64,000 nt of DNA from Brevibacillus humidisoli (GCF_020923435.1 NZ_CP087263.1:3677970-3741969); one strand, 5' to 3'; counted from the first letter of the stretch, positions 1 to 9,074 are shown. The notes: a model not told the origin generated them from the sequence alone. Numbers and translations are program-made.

Positions 1-811
1 CTCTATCTTCCGCAGGGAAACCGATCAGCACCAGTTTTCCTCCGCGTTTTGCCGCCTCTACTCCACTGTCAATCGCTCTCGCGTTGCCCGACGTATCAAT
101 TACCATGTCGACACCCAGGTTCTGGGTAAGCCTGCTCACTTCTTCCACCACGTTCTTTTCTCCCGCTTGAATCGTGGCAGTGGCCCCCAGCTTCTCTGCC
201 AATCCCAGACGAAACGGCTCTACGTCACTGACGATGATCTGGCGGGCGCCATATGCTTTGGCAGCGATAATCGCGGTCAATCCGACAGGGCCCATCCCCA
301 TGATCAGCACCGATGACCCAGGTTGCAACCCCGCCCGCTTTACGGCATGAATCCCCACCGAGAGAGGTTCAATCAAGGTCGCGCATTCAAATGAGAGGTG
401 ATCGGGGATCGGAAACAGCAGATCTTCCGGATGACAGATATACTCCGCAAATGCCCCGTCGACCGGCGGTGAGGAGAGAAAGGCCACATGCGGGCACAAG
501 TTGTACCTTCCCTCTTTACACCATTGGCACTTGCCGCAGGTGATGCCTGGCTCCACCGCCACTCTGTCCCCTAGTTGAAACCTGGTCACCTCACTGCCGA
601 TTGCGACCACAATACCAGCACATTCGTGTCCCTGAACCAGCGGTTTCTCCACTTTGCGGGCACCAATTCTGCCGTGCTCATAGTAGTGCACATCTGATCC
701 GCAGACCCCGACGGCCATCACTTTCACCAGTACATCATGCGGTCCAGGGTGAGGGACAAGTCTCTCTTCAATCGTTACCGTCAGAGGTTTCTGCAGGACA
801 GCCACCTTCAT
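1..811 (-). CDS. Zinc-dependent sorbitol/xylitol-type dehydrogenase, 3' end beyond the window
   Basis: This is a medium-chain zinc dehydrogenase that probably oxidises a polyol to a ketose with NAD. The visible part holds the catalytic zinc site (GVCGSDVHYYEHGRIG, then GHECAGIV), the structural-zinc cysteines (CGKCQWCKEGRYNLC) and the Rossmann glycine motif (GMGPVG). These resemble Bacillus GutB closely. The carboxy terminus runs off the left edge, so the gene is partial only because of the window. I took the ATG at 811. A GTG at 880 in the same frame, 18 nt after the upstream stop, would add 23 residues, and GutB also has a short N-terminal extension, so the start is uncertain. It follows the other dehydrogenase in one operon, probably under the LacI-type regulator upstream. 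The exact substrate cannot be read from sequence. Confidence 0.85.
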   Translation of the reverse strand, partial: MKVAVLQKPLTVTIEERLVPHPGPHDVLVKVMAVGVCGSDVHYYEHGRIGARKVEKPLVQGHECAGIVVAIGSEVTRFQLGDRVAVEPGITCGKCQWCKEGRYNLCPHVAFLSSPPVDGAFAEYICHPEDLLFPIPDHLSFECATLIEPLSVGIHAVKRAGLQPGSSVLIMGMGPVGLTAIIAAKAYGARQIIVSDVEPFRLGLAEKLGATATIQAGEKNVVEEVSRLTQNLGVDMVIDTSGNARAIDSGVEAAKRGGKLVLIGFPAEDR

Positions 812-897
812 CTTGTGAGGCAAATCCGGCAGCCTTCTAAGCGTATCTTCTTGTATGGCCGACACTGGTTTCTTCACCACCCTATCAAAATCTCTCT

Positions 898-1935
898 CTA
901 ATCGTAATCGTAGTAGAGCAGCACTTTCCCGCCCTGTTTTTGCTCACAGATCTCAAAGGCTTTTTCCCAAGAGCTTAGCGGCAACGTGTGGGTAATGAGC
1001 GGTTTGAGGTTGAGTTTTCTCTGCTCCCAGATGCTCATCACCTTTTCCCAGGACGACATCGAGTGCGCCAGTGATCCGCAGAGTTCAATCTGCTTGTACA
1101 GAACGAGATCGAAATCAATTGTAATCTCCCGCCCCACAATGCCCACCTGCATATATTTCCCTCTAGGTTTAAGCGCTTTCAAACAACTGGCGATGGAGGC
1201 GCCTGCTCCTGCACATTCTACCGCGGCGTCAACTCCTCGACCGTTTGTTTCCCGCTTCAGCACATCATCCAGGTTCTCTGTCAGCACATCGACAACGACA
1301 TCTGCCCCCATCTGTTCCGCCAATCGCAACCTTCCTTTGTCAGCTGTGGTACCAGCGACAATCACCTTGCAGCCGCGGGCAATCAGCAGTGACAGACAGA
1401 GCAAGCCGATCGGTCCCGGACCGGACAACAGCACCTGATCCCCCACATGAAGCGAGGTCAGCTCCTCGATTGGCTGCACGGCACATGCGAGCGGTTCTGA
1501 CAGTGCAGCTTCTTCCAGCGTGAGGAAATCGGGAATCTTGCGGACCATATCTTCTCTGACCACGGCATACTTGGTAAAGCTTCCGTGTACTCCGTGCCCC
1601 ATGCCCCTTCTGCTGGGACAAAACATGTAGAATCCCTGCCGACAGTAGTCGCATTCCCCGCATGTGACAGCTGTTGAGGGAAGTACCGTTACTCTGTCTC
1701 CCTCTCTCACATGTCGGACGCCTCGGCCAACCTCGGCCACAATTCCGGAAAACTCATGTCCCATGATAACGGGCGGATAGCTTTTAAACGTATCGTGATA
1801 GATGTGTAGATCGGTACCACATATACCGGAAAATTTCACTTCGACTTTAACCTGCCCATCTTCACAAGATGGTTCAGGCAAATCGATGATCTGGACATTC
1901 CCAAAGCCCGGTCTTATTTTTGCAAGTGCTTTCAA
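898..1935 (-). CDS. Zinc-binding medium-chain alcohol/polyol dehydrogenase
   Basis: This 345-residue protein is a second medium-chain zinc dehydrogenase, related to sorbitol and threonine dehydrogenases. Residues 38-44 (GICGTDLH) and 59-65 (GHEFSGI) form the catalytic zinc site. The four cysteines in CGECDYCRQGFYMFC bind structural zinc. A Rossmann segment (GPGPIGLL) follows near residue 170. The ATG at 1935 has a purine-rich GGGGGGA upstream. It lies downstream of a LacI-family gene on the same strand, with two AAGCGCTT palindromes in the intervening 280 bp, and upstream of another dehydrogenase. The pair probably interconverts sugars and polyols. The family assignment is firm; the substrate is unknown. 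Confidence 0.88.
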   Translation of the reverse strand: MKALAKIRPGFGNVQIIDLPEPSCEDGQVKVEVKFSGICGTDLHIYHDTFKSYPPVIMGHEFSGIVAEVGRGVRHVREGDRVTVLPSTAVTCGECDYCRQGFYMFCPSRRGMGHGVHGSFTKYAVVREDMVRKIPDFLTLEEAALSEPLACAVQPIEELTSLHVGDQVLLSGPGPIGLLCLSLLIARGCKVIVAGTTADKGRLRLAEQMGADVVVDVLTENLDDVLKRETNGRGVDAAVECAGAGASIASCLKALKPRGKYMQVGIVGREITIDFDLVLYKQIELCGSLAHSMSSWEKVMSIWEQRKLNLKPLITHTLPLSSWEKAFEICEQKQGGKVLLYYDYD

Positions 1936-1976
1936 TCAGGTCCCCCCTTACCATCGTGAAAAATATCTCGAGAAAG

Positions 1977-1989
1977 GTAAGCGCTTAAC
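1977..1989. promoter_or_regulatory. LacI-family operator, proximal
   Basis: The sequence GTAAGCGCTTAAC has a perfect TAAGCGCTTA core, the shape of LacI/GalR-family operators and also close to CcpA cre sites. It lies about 40 bp upstream of the first dehydrogenase start. A near copy is found 150 bp further upstream. Binding by the adjacent LacI-type protein is inferred. Confidence 0.6.
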
Positions 1990-2128
1990 TCATTTCTTAA
2001 CTGGAATTATAGTAAAGATTCAGATATCAGGCAACAGGAAATTACGAAAACAGACAAAAAATTATTTTTTTCTACACAAAAAATAGCGTTTGGTTGCTTT
2101 GGTCAACGTCTCCGAGTCAATAAATTAG

Positions 2129-2141
2129 GTAAGCGCTTCAC
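2129..2141. promoter_or_regulatory. LacI-family operator, distal
   Basis: GTAAGCGCTTCAC shares ten consecutive bases (GTAAGCGCTT) with the site at 1977. It sits between the LacI-type gene and the dehydrogenase operon. Two sites about 150 bp apart would permit looping repression, which is an inference. Confidence 0.6.
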
Positions 2142-2214
2142 CTTAAAAGCGTACATGTCCCGCTGTTCTATCCAGTCTCCAGTTGGGGAGGTTTCCTTTA
2201 TTCTCTCAGCTAAC

Positions 2215-3222
2215 CTATTTTTTTGGCTTCAGCGGCGCTGTCGAATCTCTTACGACCAGCTCAGGCAGCAGTACGATCCTGCTTTTGTGCCCTTTCTCGT
2301 TTTTGATTTCTGACACCATCAAATCGATCACTTCCCGGCCCATGCTTTGAATCGGCTGGGATACAGTGGTGAGCGGCGGATCGGTAATCGTTGCCAAAAT
2401 CGTATTGTCGAAGCCGATCACCGACAGATCGCCCGGTACGGTTAAACCGTGTTCCTTGGCCGCTTGGATGGCACCGGCAGCCAACAGATCGTTGCAGGCG
2501 AAAATAGCGCTGGGAGGCTGCGGCGAATCGAGCAAGAGGTTGGCCACCCGTCTGCCCCACTCTACATTTGACTCTTGGACGAATTGAAAAGAAGGATGCG
2601 GCTGTAGCTGGTGCTCCTCCAGCACTTTCAAGTAGCCTCTCATCCGCTCCCGATTGCTCCAGACGTCCCTGGCGATGATACCGATATTTGTATGCCCCAG
2701 TTTGACGAGGTACGAAGTGGCCTCATATCCGCCTAGGAAATCATCGATTGAGACAGCATTCACCGCAAAGGATGGAAAGTCGCGAGCCACAATTGAAACA
2801 GGAAAACGTTCTTCTATCAACTGTTCCACCAGTTTCATTTTCTCAAATCCGGAAGCGAGGATGATGCCATCCACGCTTTTGCGCCGCAGCAGTTCCAGGT
2901 ATTTTGCTTCCTTTTCCGGGAGATAATCCGTGCTGCAGATGACCAAACTGTACCCCAACTCATGTCCCCGGTCCTCAATACTGCGGGCAAGTTCCGCAAA
3001 AAAGGGGTTGGCCAGATCCGGTATGACCAGCCCAATCGTATGAGTGTACTTTCCCGTCAGTGCAGTTGCCATCACATTGGGTTGATAGTTTAGTTGTTCA
3101 ATCACTTTCAATACTTTCTTTCTCGTTTTCTCGCTGATTCGGCCCGTATTGTTAATCACTTTGGAAACGGTTGCAATGGATACTCCGGCCATTTTTGCTA
3201 CATCGTAAATAGTCGCCTTCAT
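2215..3222 (-). CDS. LacI/GalR-family transcriptional regulator
   Basis: This 335-residue DNA-binding regulator has the typical N-terminal helix-turn-helix (YDVAKMAGVSIATVSKV, residues 5-21) and hinge. A periplasmic-binding-like effector domain begins near residue 60 (HTIGLVIPDLANPFFAELA). I chose the ATG at 3222 because AGAGGAG lies 8 nt upstream and the HTH then starts at the usual place. The longer frame up to 3327 would add 35 residues of unlikely sequence. It precedes two polyol-type dehydrogenases on the same strand. Two AAGCGCTT palindromes lie just downstream of it, so it probably represses that operon in response to a sugar or polyol. It could instead act as a broader catabolite regulator. 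Confidence 0.9.
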   Translation of the reverse strand: MKATIYDVAKMAGVSIATVSKVINNTGRISEKTRKKVLKVIEQLNYQPNVMATALTGKYTHTIGLVIPDLANPFFAELARSIEDRGHELGYSLVICSTDYLPEKEAKYLELLRRKSVDGIILASGFEKMKLVEQLIEERFPVSIVARDFPSFAVNAVSIDDFLGGYEATSYLVKLGHTNIGIIARDVWSNRERMRGYLKVLEEHQLQPHPSFQFVQESNVEWGRRVANLLLDSPQPPSAIFACNDLLAAGAIQAAKEHGLTVPGDLSVIGFDNTILATITDPPLTTVSQPIQSMGREVIDLMVSEIKNEKGHKSRIVLLPELVVRDSTAPLKPKK

Positions 3223-3336
3223 GTCGAAACTCCTCTTCACCATTCTGTTTATACACATTATAGGGTGAAATGGGCTTCCGCACAACGGAAAGAGTAAAGC
3301 GTTTTCCCTTTTCTTTGTCCGAACCATAGTGGTGTG

Positions 3337-3553
3337 CGCAAAGAGAAAAACAGGTGAGCGAAATCCTTGTCAGTGCCCACAGAGTCGGAGCGGAAACAAA
3401 GCGGTACACGTTTAGCGACCAACTGCTTCTCTGAAATACCCACGCCCCTTGAGGGCTTTTGGCCGCTGTACCGTTTTGTTGGAGCGGAGACGGTCACGAC
3501 CGCTTCCCCGCAGGCACTGGCACGAGCCGAGCTCACCTGTTTTTCTCTTTGCG
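3337..3553. repeat. 217-bp element bounded by perfect 23-bp inverted repeats
   Basis: Positions 3337-3359 and 3531-3553 are perfect reverse complements (23 of 23). Inside, CAAAGCGGTAC pairs imperfectly with GTACCGTTTTG, so the whole segment can fold into one long interrupted stem. It fills most of the 516-bp gap between the LacI-type gene and the frl cluster. The translated frames show no credible gene. It may be a MITE-like non-autonomous element or a structured RNA. Confidence 0.75.
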
Positions 3554-3738
3554 CCTCGTCACGTTTGCTTGGCTCCATTCTCCCTTTTCCCAACGGAACA
3601 GGTTGGACAGAACCTTCCCTTGCACTTTTAGGGAACTTTGCATAGAATCTGCCTTCTTCCCATACGTACAGCTCAAATCCTCTCTTGGGAGGGTTGTATA
3701 GTTCCCTTAACTTATCTTTTCAAACACCGCAGCTTTTT

Positions 3739-4572
3739 TTATGCTAGGTAGGGCTGCAGATGTCGCAGAGATTTTTCAATGGCCTGATCTGGATCGACGA
3801 CGTACTGCATAGCAGTGAACTCCAGGGACAATGCTCCCCTATATCCGTATTGCGTCAAGGTATGGATGTACTGCTCCAACGGCAGCGTCCCGTCTCCCCA
3901 CGCTAGATGGCCACCCGGATTTCCGTCGACGAAGTGAATGTGAGCCAGGTCATCCTGCAGCTGTTCAAAATAGCTTTCCATCTGCTCACCGGCCAACGCG
4001 AGCGGTATGGTATCGATCATGCCTTTGACAGCAGGGGAATCAATCGCGGTCAGCATCTTCACAAGCGTTGCTCGATCACAAACCAGATTGGATTCGACAC
4101 GGGTCAGTGGTTCCAAGACGAGACAGATGCCATGCTTCTCTGCATCGACCGCTAACTGCTGTAGAGAGTGAAGAGCCCGCTCCCATGCTTCCTCGCTTGG
4201 TTCATTCCGATATCCCCATCCTGCCGTGACCAGCATCATCGGCGCCTCCAGTTCCACACATGCTTCCAGCGATTTGCGAAAGTAACGCACACTTCTCTCG
4301 CGAATATGCGACTCTTTCGCCGCCAGATTGATCGGGTACATGCACTGCTCAGGTGTAAAGCAGACCACACTTACTCCGCGCTGATCGATCTCCCGCTTTT
4401 TCCGCCGCATATCGCCCAGCGTATCATCCTCCACATAAAAATGAGGGGCAGCGCCCCACAATTCAATCTTTTCAAAGTGGTAGCGGACCATCGCATCGAG
4501 AAAGTACTCCAACGGATAATGCAGGTAGTGAAAGTTCATCCCCACGATTTGTGATCTGGCGATTTTCCCCAT
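3739..4572 (-). CDS. frlC: FrlC-like sugar epimerase (xylose isomerase-like TIM barrel)
   Basis: This 277-residue protein belongs to the sugar-phosphate isomerase/epimerase TIM-barrel group. It resembles enterobacterial fructoselysine 3-epimerase FrlC: KIELWGAAPHFY near residue 35, LVLEPLTRVESNLV near 150 with the metal-binding glutamate, HIHFVDGNPGGHLAWGDG near 212, and a closing LSLEFT near 248. FrlC interconverts psicoselysine and fructoselysine, feeding the same pathway as frlB and frlD. It is the last gene of the cluster, 144 bp after frlB. The familiar B. subtilis frl operon lacks this gene, so its presence may widen the substrate range. Family and context agree, but the exact substrate is inferred. 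Confidence 0.75.
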   Translation of the reverse strand: MGKIARSQIVGMNFHYLHYPLEYFLDAMVRYHFEKIELWGAAPHFYVEDDTLGDMRRKKREIDQRGVSVVCFTPEQCMYPINLAAKESHIRERSVRYFRKSLEACVELEAPMMLVTAGWGYRNEPSEEAWERALHSLQQLAVDAEKHGICLVLEPLTRVESNLVCDRATLVKMLTAIDSPAVKGMIDTIPLALAGEQMESYFEQLQDDLAHIHFVDGNPGGHLAWGDGTLPLEQYIHTLTQYGYRGALSLEFTAMQYVVDPDQAIEKSLRHLQPYLA

Positions 4573-4716
4573 TGCTCATGCCTCCTCAGAAACAGAAATG
4601 TCCGACCTTACATAAATCGGCATCTTGAAAAAAACCGGCAGAGGCAAGGAGAGTATCGACGCCGCTGCTGCCAGCTCCCCTTGCTTGTCTGCCCAACCCC
4701 GATCTATATCCTTTGA

Positions 4717-5709
4717 TCAATACTCCACTTTCCCCATGTACCTTCTGGTCTCCAGCGGATGATTGCGCGCTTTTGCCAGTGCGGTAGAGTAGACCCCCAG
4801 CACTTTGTTCAGCACGAGCGGAGCAATATAGCCCTTCACATCCTCCTCAATCCCGGTCATGTCAAACTCTTTTGCATCGATGATGACGAGATTCTTTCCG
4901 TATTTCTTGGAGAAGTTGGCCGCACGCTCTTCTAGCGGGCGAGTCTCATCCAAACCAAGCAGAATCACAAATGGCACATCTTCATCCAATATTTCAAACG
5001 GTCCATGAAAATACTCGCCGGCGTGAATCGGATGAGAGTGAATCCACTGCATCTCCATCAGGATGCAGATGCCAAACATATAAGCGGCGCAATAGTTGGA
5101 ACCGCTGGCCATAGTGTAGATGATGCTGGCGTCCTTATACCGCTCGCCGAACTGCTCGGCCCGCTCTGCAAAGATCTCTTTGGCCCTGGCATACACATGA
5201 TCGAGGTGCTCCAGGCTTTTTAGCATAGAGGAGAGGCGGTTGTTTCCTTCTTTCAGATAGAGCAAGCCTGTGACCAACTGATACATGATATAAAAATCGG
5301 TATTCTTGCCAATCGTCTCGTCAAAATAACTGGCTTTCTCGTATCGGATGACGCATTCCGATTCTTTGGCAAGGGGCGAGTCTTCACCCTGGGTCAGCGA
5401 GATGGTCAATGCTCCCTTTTGGCGAGCATAGGCGGCCGCCTGCACCGTCTCCGGCGTTTTTCCCGAATGGGAGCACAGGATTACCAGCGAGTTTTCCCCT
5501 AAAGTAGCCGGATCGCGATGGATGAACTCATTGGCGTTGTACACGTCGGAGGTAATCGTTTTGGCTTCCCGATCCAACAGATATTTGCTGGGATACATCA
5601 AAGCAGACGACCCCCCGCACGCAGCAAAGAATACACGATCAATGGTTCGCTCCTTCATCGCATCCAAAGCCTTTTGAACCTGCTCATTTTCCAATCCTTT
5701 TGTCAACAT
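4717..5709 (-). CDS. frlB: Fructosamine-6-phosphate deglycase (SIS domain)
   Basis: This 330-residue cytoplasmic enzyme probably cleaves fructosamine 6-phosphates to glucose 6-phosphate and an amine or amino acid. It has two SIS sugar-isomerase domains. The first holds FFAACGGSSALMYPSKYL near residue 30 and ILCSHSGKTPET near 80. The second holds IYTMASGSNYCAAYMFGICI near 190 with a following HAGEYFHGPFE. The length fits FrlB. The ATG at 5709 has GGAGAGGAG just upstream; the frame extends further but without a ribosome site. A TGGTATATACCA palindrome lies 104 bp upstream, so frlB and the epimerase may have their own FrlR-controlled promoter, separate from the transporter genes. Confidence 0.9.
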   Translation of the reverse strand: MLTKGLENEQVQKALDAMKERTIDRVFFAACGGSSALMYPSKYLLDREAKTITSDVYNANEFIHRDPATLGENSLVILCSHSGKTPETVQAAAYARQKGALTISLTQGEDSPLAKESECVIRYEKASYFDETIGKNTDFYIMYQLVTGLLYLKEGNNRLSSMLKSLEHLDHVYARAKEIFAERAEQFGERYKDASIIYTMASGSNYCAAYMFGICILMEMQWIHSHPIHAGEYFHGPFEILDEDVPFVILLGLDETRPLEERAANFSKKYGKNLVIIDAKEFDMTGIEEDVKGYIAPLVLNKVLGVYSTALAKARNHPLETRRYMGKVEY

Positions 5710-5812
5710 TTGCTTATCTCCTCTCCTTTTTGTATTGGAACAGGTGAAACCTGCTGTACAGGGCTGGCCCTGATCCACCCACCATGCACGCTTCTCACCA
5801 CCCTATCCTTTT

Positions 5813-5824
5813 TGGTATATACCA
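5813..5824. promoter_or_regulatory. Probable FrlR operator upstream of frlB
   Basis: TGGTATATACCA is a perfect 12-bp palindrome. The same word occurs at 9933-9944 upstream of frlD, and with one end mismatch at 10747-10758 upstream of frlR. Only this cluster carries it in the window, so it is most simply the operator of the GntR-type FrlR. Confidence 0.75.
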
Positions 5825-5836
5825 TTTATCCCAAAA

Positions 5837-5862
5837 AAGCAGCGTGTGGAATCCACACGGCC
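5837..5862 (-). terminator. Probable terminator after frlM
   Basis: On the minus strand GTGTGGAATTCCACAC-type symmetry (CGTGTGGATTCCACACG) is followed by GCTGC and a run of six T. It lies between frlM and frlB and would end the frlDONM transcript, leaving frlB to a separate promoter. Confidence 0.45.
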
Positions 5863-5884
5863 AAATGGTCTTGAAAAAGTGGTC

Positions 5885-6724
5885 TTATCCTTTGACACTT
5901 CCCGCCGACAAGCCGCGAACAAATTTTTTCTGCAGCAGGACAAACGCCACGACCATCGGAAGTGCAGCGATGGCCAACCCTGCCATCTGCATCCCGAAGT
6001 TGGTGTTCAACTGGCTCCTGAGATTCATCAGCCCAACAGGGATCGTCCTGAGATCGGTATCTTCGACGAAGACCATCGCAAACATAAACTCGTTCCAGAT
6101 CGACATCCCTGTCAGTAGTGCGGCGGAAGCCAAAATGGGCTTGCCCATAGGCAGGACAATGTGCCAGTAGACTCTCCAGGTACTGCAGCCGTCCATGAGC
6201 GCAGATTCCTCAAGCTCTCTCGGGATCGAGAGAAAGTACGCCCTCATCAGAAAAATGGCGAAGGGCAGTTGAAAGGCCACGTAGGGTATGATCAGAGCCC
6301 AATAGGTGTTGTACAGCCCGATAGACTGCAGGATCTGATACAGAGAGATCAGGCTCGCCTGTGGAGCAAGCATCAGACCGCTCAAGATAATCAGCAGAAG
6401 CAGGTCGGCACCTGCAAAACGAAACCGGCTCAGCCCGTACGCTGCCATCGAACCAAGCAGCAAAATGATCAGCACCGAGACCGTCGTGACAAAAATGCTG
6501 TTGAAAAAGTACTGCCCGATCCCCACATCCCAAGCGCCTGTATAGTTTTCCCACATCCATTGTTTCGGAAGGGACCATGTATTGAGAAAAAACTCGCGAT
6601 TGGTTTTAAACCCGTTCATGATCAACCAGAGCAGCGGATACAGGATACCGATCGCATAGAGCGTGAACCAGACCCATATGAGGATACGACACAGTTTGCT
6701 TTGCAGCGTAATCACCCCGCTCAC
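5885..6724 (-). CDS. frlM: Fructosamine ABC transporter permease FrlM
   Basis: This 279-residue inner-membrane permease of the MalG/carbohydrate ABC type has about six membrane segments. The cytoplasmic EAA loop follows the pattern ALMDGCSTWRVYWHIVLP near residue 180. With FrlN it would form the channel for fructosamines captured by lipoprotein FrlO. The start is a GTG at 6724 that overlaps the frlN stop by four bases (GTGA), so the two are translationally coupled. No ATPase gene is present in the cluster; as in B. subtilis, a shared sugar ATPase such as MsmX probably energises it. The substrate is inferred from the neighbours. Confidence 0.88.
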   Translation of the reverse strand: MSGVITLQSKLCRILIWVWFTLYAIGILYPLLWLIMNGFKTNREFFLNTWSLPKQWMWENYTGAWDVGIGQYFFNSIFVTTVSVLIILLLGSMAAYGLSRFRFAGADLLLLIILSGLMLAPQASLISLYQILQSIGLYNTYWALIIPYVAFQLPFAIFLMRAYFLSIPRELEESALMDGCSTWRVYWHIVLPMGKPILASAALLTGMSIWNEFMFAMVFVEDTDLRTIPVGLMNLRSQLNTNFGMQMAGLAIAALPMVVAFVLLQKKFVRGLSAGSVKG

Positions 6725-7608
6725 ACCTCCCGGCCCGATTTGGATAGCTTCATTTGCAGGACAGACAGGGTAAACGTGATGACAAAGATGACCGTCGCAA
6801 TCGTCGTCGCATAGCCCATCTCGTCATTGCGAAAAGCTGCCCGGTATACCATCGTGCCCAGTACTTCCGTGGAACGCCCTGGCCCGCCAAATGTCATCAC
6901 ATAGACTTCATCAAATACTTTAAAAGCGCCAATCACCGTAATGATCGTACCCACCAGGATCATATCCTTGATCTGCGGGATCGTGATGGCAAAGAATGTC
7001 TGAATCCGATTGGCCCCATCGATCATCGATGCCTCATACAACTCACTGGGAATTTTGTGCATCGCAATCAGAAAAAGCATCGTCATATAACCGGTAAATT
7101 GCCATTGCGATACGGCGATAACCGCATAAATCGCTGTTTTGCTGTCACCCAGCCAGGCATGGGCCCATTCTGTTTGTCCTATCGCCTTGATCACCCCGTT
7201 CACCAATCCGATGTCGGGATTGTACAGCAGCTGCCAGAGCAACCCCACCACCGCAATGGAGATGACAGACGGGATAAAAAAGATCGTCCGAAACAACGGC
7301 TGCCATTTTCTGAACAAGCGATCCTCCAGAATCGCCGCGATCACCAAGCCCCCTCCGACCTGAAAGAGGATCGAAATCAAGGCATACAGCGAATTGTTTT
7401 TTAGCGCTGTATAAAAGACCGGGTCCTGGAACAGCCTGGCGTAATACTCCCACCCCACAAATACTTTCTCCACAGAGAAAGCACTCCATCTGAACAAGCT
7501 GTAATAGATGTTCAGAATCATGGGCAGGAAGACAAACATCAGGATGAGAAGGAGTGCCGGAAGAATAAACGGGAGCGCCGACCGGCCATTCTGATACGTC
7601 TTCAGCAT
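6721..7608 (-). CDS. frlN: Fructosamine ABC transporter permease FrlN
   Basis: This 295-residue permease of the MalF/UgpA type starts with a hydrophobic segment (LPFILPALLLILMFVFLPMI, residues 12-31) and has about six membrane spans. The EAA loop is seen at ASMIDGANRIQTFFAITIPQ near residue 195. It pairs with FrlM, whose start overlaps its stop. It lies 61 bp downstream of the binding-protein gene frlO, the usual order of sugar ABC operons. Its role in Amadori-product uptake is taken from the flanking frlD and frlB genes rather than from its own sequence. Confidence 0.88.
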   Translation of the reverse strand: MLKTYQNGRSALPFILPALLLILMFVFLPMILNIYYSLFRWSAFSVEKVFVGWEYYARLFQDPVFYTALKNNSLYALISILFQVGGGLVIAAILEDRLFRKWQPLFRTIFFIPSVISIAVVGLLWQLLYNPDIGLVNGVIKAIGQTEWAHAWLGDSKTAIYAVIAVSQWQFTGYMTMLFLIAMHKIPSELYEASMIDGANRIQTFFAITIPQIKDMILVGTIITVIGAFKVFDEVYVMTFGGPGRSTEVLGTMVYRAAFRNDEMGYATTIATVIFVITFTLSVLQMKLSKSGREV

Positions 7609-7669
7609 CCGTTTCCCCTCCCTCGGCGAGGCAAGCGTCCAGGACGTCGGCTTGCCCCTGCCAGATTTG

Positions 7670-8980
7670 CTAGTTCACTTCCTGCTTCACTTCTTGTGCC
7701 ACCGCCTGAACTTCTCGCATGATCTCCTCCGGTGACTTCGTGCCGTCCAACAGAAGCTGGATGTTGGACAGATAGACATCCGCTATTTTGGCGTGCACGT
7801 CGGTATCCAGCCACTGCGCCATACCTTCGGCCTGCTTCATCACCTCAACACCCTCCGCTACTTGCTTGAGAGCGGTTTGATCATTTGTCGCCCCAACGAT
7901 CGGACTTGGCCAGCCCAGTTGTTTCACCATTTTTTCCGCATTCTCCTTGCTGGTCAGGAATTTGAGGAACATAATCGCTTCCTGCGGATGTTTGGTTTGG
8001 GATGAGACGATAAAACCATCTGGCGCTCCTGTGATGTAGTGTTGGTTCCCTTTCCCTTCTGTGATCTCGGGCATTGGGAAGAAGTCCCACTCGACTTGAA
8101 TATTTTTCTCTACCGTCGGAAACTCTTCCAGCTCCACATAAATCATGGCTCCTTTTTCTGCATAGAACAGCTGTGTGGCCATATCGTGGGAGTTGGAATT
8201 GACGTTGTCGTTGAAATACTGTTTGTCCTGCAGTTCCTTCAGATACTCCAACGCCTTTATATAGCCTGGATCGGTAAACTCTCCTGTCCTCGGATCATAG
8301 TCCTTGATTCGTACGTCCGTCCCCACCATTTTTTGATTCAATCCGGCCAAATAATGGATCGCTGCCCACGGACTGCCGTTTCCGAGCATGATCGGCGTTT
8401 CTCCGGCCTGCTTCAACTTATCTAATAAATCCAAAAATTCATTCCATGTCTGAGGCTCCTCCAGCTGATGCTTCTCAAAGATCTGCTTGTTATAGACAAA
8501 GAACTTGCCGTTGAACCGGAGCGGAATCCCATATTGTTTTCCCTCTGCTGAAAACGGTTGCAAAGAGGCGGGAATAAAACTGTCGTTCCACGCAGCATCC
8601 TCGCGCAGATATGGTGTCAGGTCCAACGCTGCACCGGATCGGACAAACTTTCTGGCAAACTCTCCCGACCAGGAAAACATGATGTCAGGAACGGAGCCTC
8701 CTCCCATGATCACGCGGAGTTTGTCTTTCATCGGCTCATCCGCTACAGCTTCCATGCTGATCTTGATGTTTGGATGCTGCTTTTCAAATTCTTTGACTAC
8801 TTCCTCGAAGTATGGAGAGTATTCCGGCTGAGGCCACTTATGAAGAAATTTTAGTACGATCTGACCATCACCCGCCGAATCCTGCGAAGTGGAAGTGGAG
8901 CCTGCACACCCGCTGAAGACCAACGAGAACAGGATCAGAATAATCATGGTCATGTTTTTACTTTTGCTTTTGCCAAACAA
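7670..8980 (-). CDS. frlO: Fructosamine ABC transporter substrate-binding lipoprotein FrlO
   Basis: This extracellular solute-binding protein has 436 residues. It starts with a lysine-rich n-region (KSKSK), a hydrophobic core and a lipobox ending FSGC near residue 25, so it is a lipid-anchored surface protein. The mature part has the family pattern KPDI/VPDIMFSWSGEF and a closing TAPDGFIV-like segment. I chose the TTG at 8980, because GGAGGG lies 7 nt upstream and it gives a complete signal peptide. The same frame stays open to 9298, but that part has no signal and no ribosome site. It would capture fructosamines for FrlN/FrlM. Confidence 0.88.
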   Translation of the reverse strand: MFGKSKSKNMTMIILILFSLVFSGCAGSTSTSQDSAGDGQIVLKFLHKWPQPEYSPYFEEVVKEFEKQHPNIKISMEAVADEPMKDKLRVIMGGGSVPDIMFSWSGEFARKFVRSGAALDLTPYLREDAAWNDSFIPASLQPFSAEGKQYGIPLRFNGKFFVYNKQIFEKHQLEEPQTWNEFLDLLDKLKQAGETPIMLGNGSPWAAIHYLAGLNQKMVGTDVRIKDYDPRTGEFTDPGYIKALEYLKELQDKQYFNDNVNSNSHDMATQLFYAEKGAMIYVELEEFPTVEKNIQVEWDFFPMPEITEGKGNQHYITGAPDGFIVSSQTKHPQEAIMFLKFLTSKENAEKMVKQLGWPSPIVGATNDQTALKQVAEGVEVMKQAEGMAQWLDTDVHAKIADVYLSNIQLLLDGTKSPEEIMREVQAVAQEVKQEVN

Positions 8981-9074
8981 TCGTGATCCCTCCTTGTTAT
9001 GTTCCACGATGAATCGGTGCACACCGTTTTCTCGCGTCACGCTCCTCTTTGACCCCGGCCCCGAACAAGGCTTC

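Noticed and set aside
313-840. Plus-strand open frames in the first kilobase
   Set aside because: They are antisense to the dehydrogenase, whose motifs are clear on the minus strand.
3258-3701. Overlapping open frames across the 217-bp element
   Set aside because: They arise from the inverted repeat and have no ribosome site or recognisable protein sequence.
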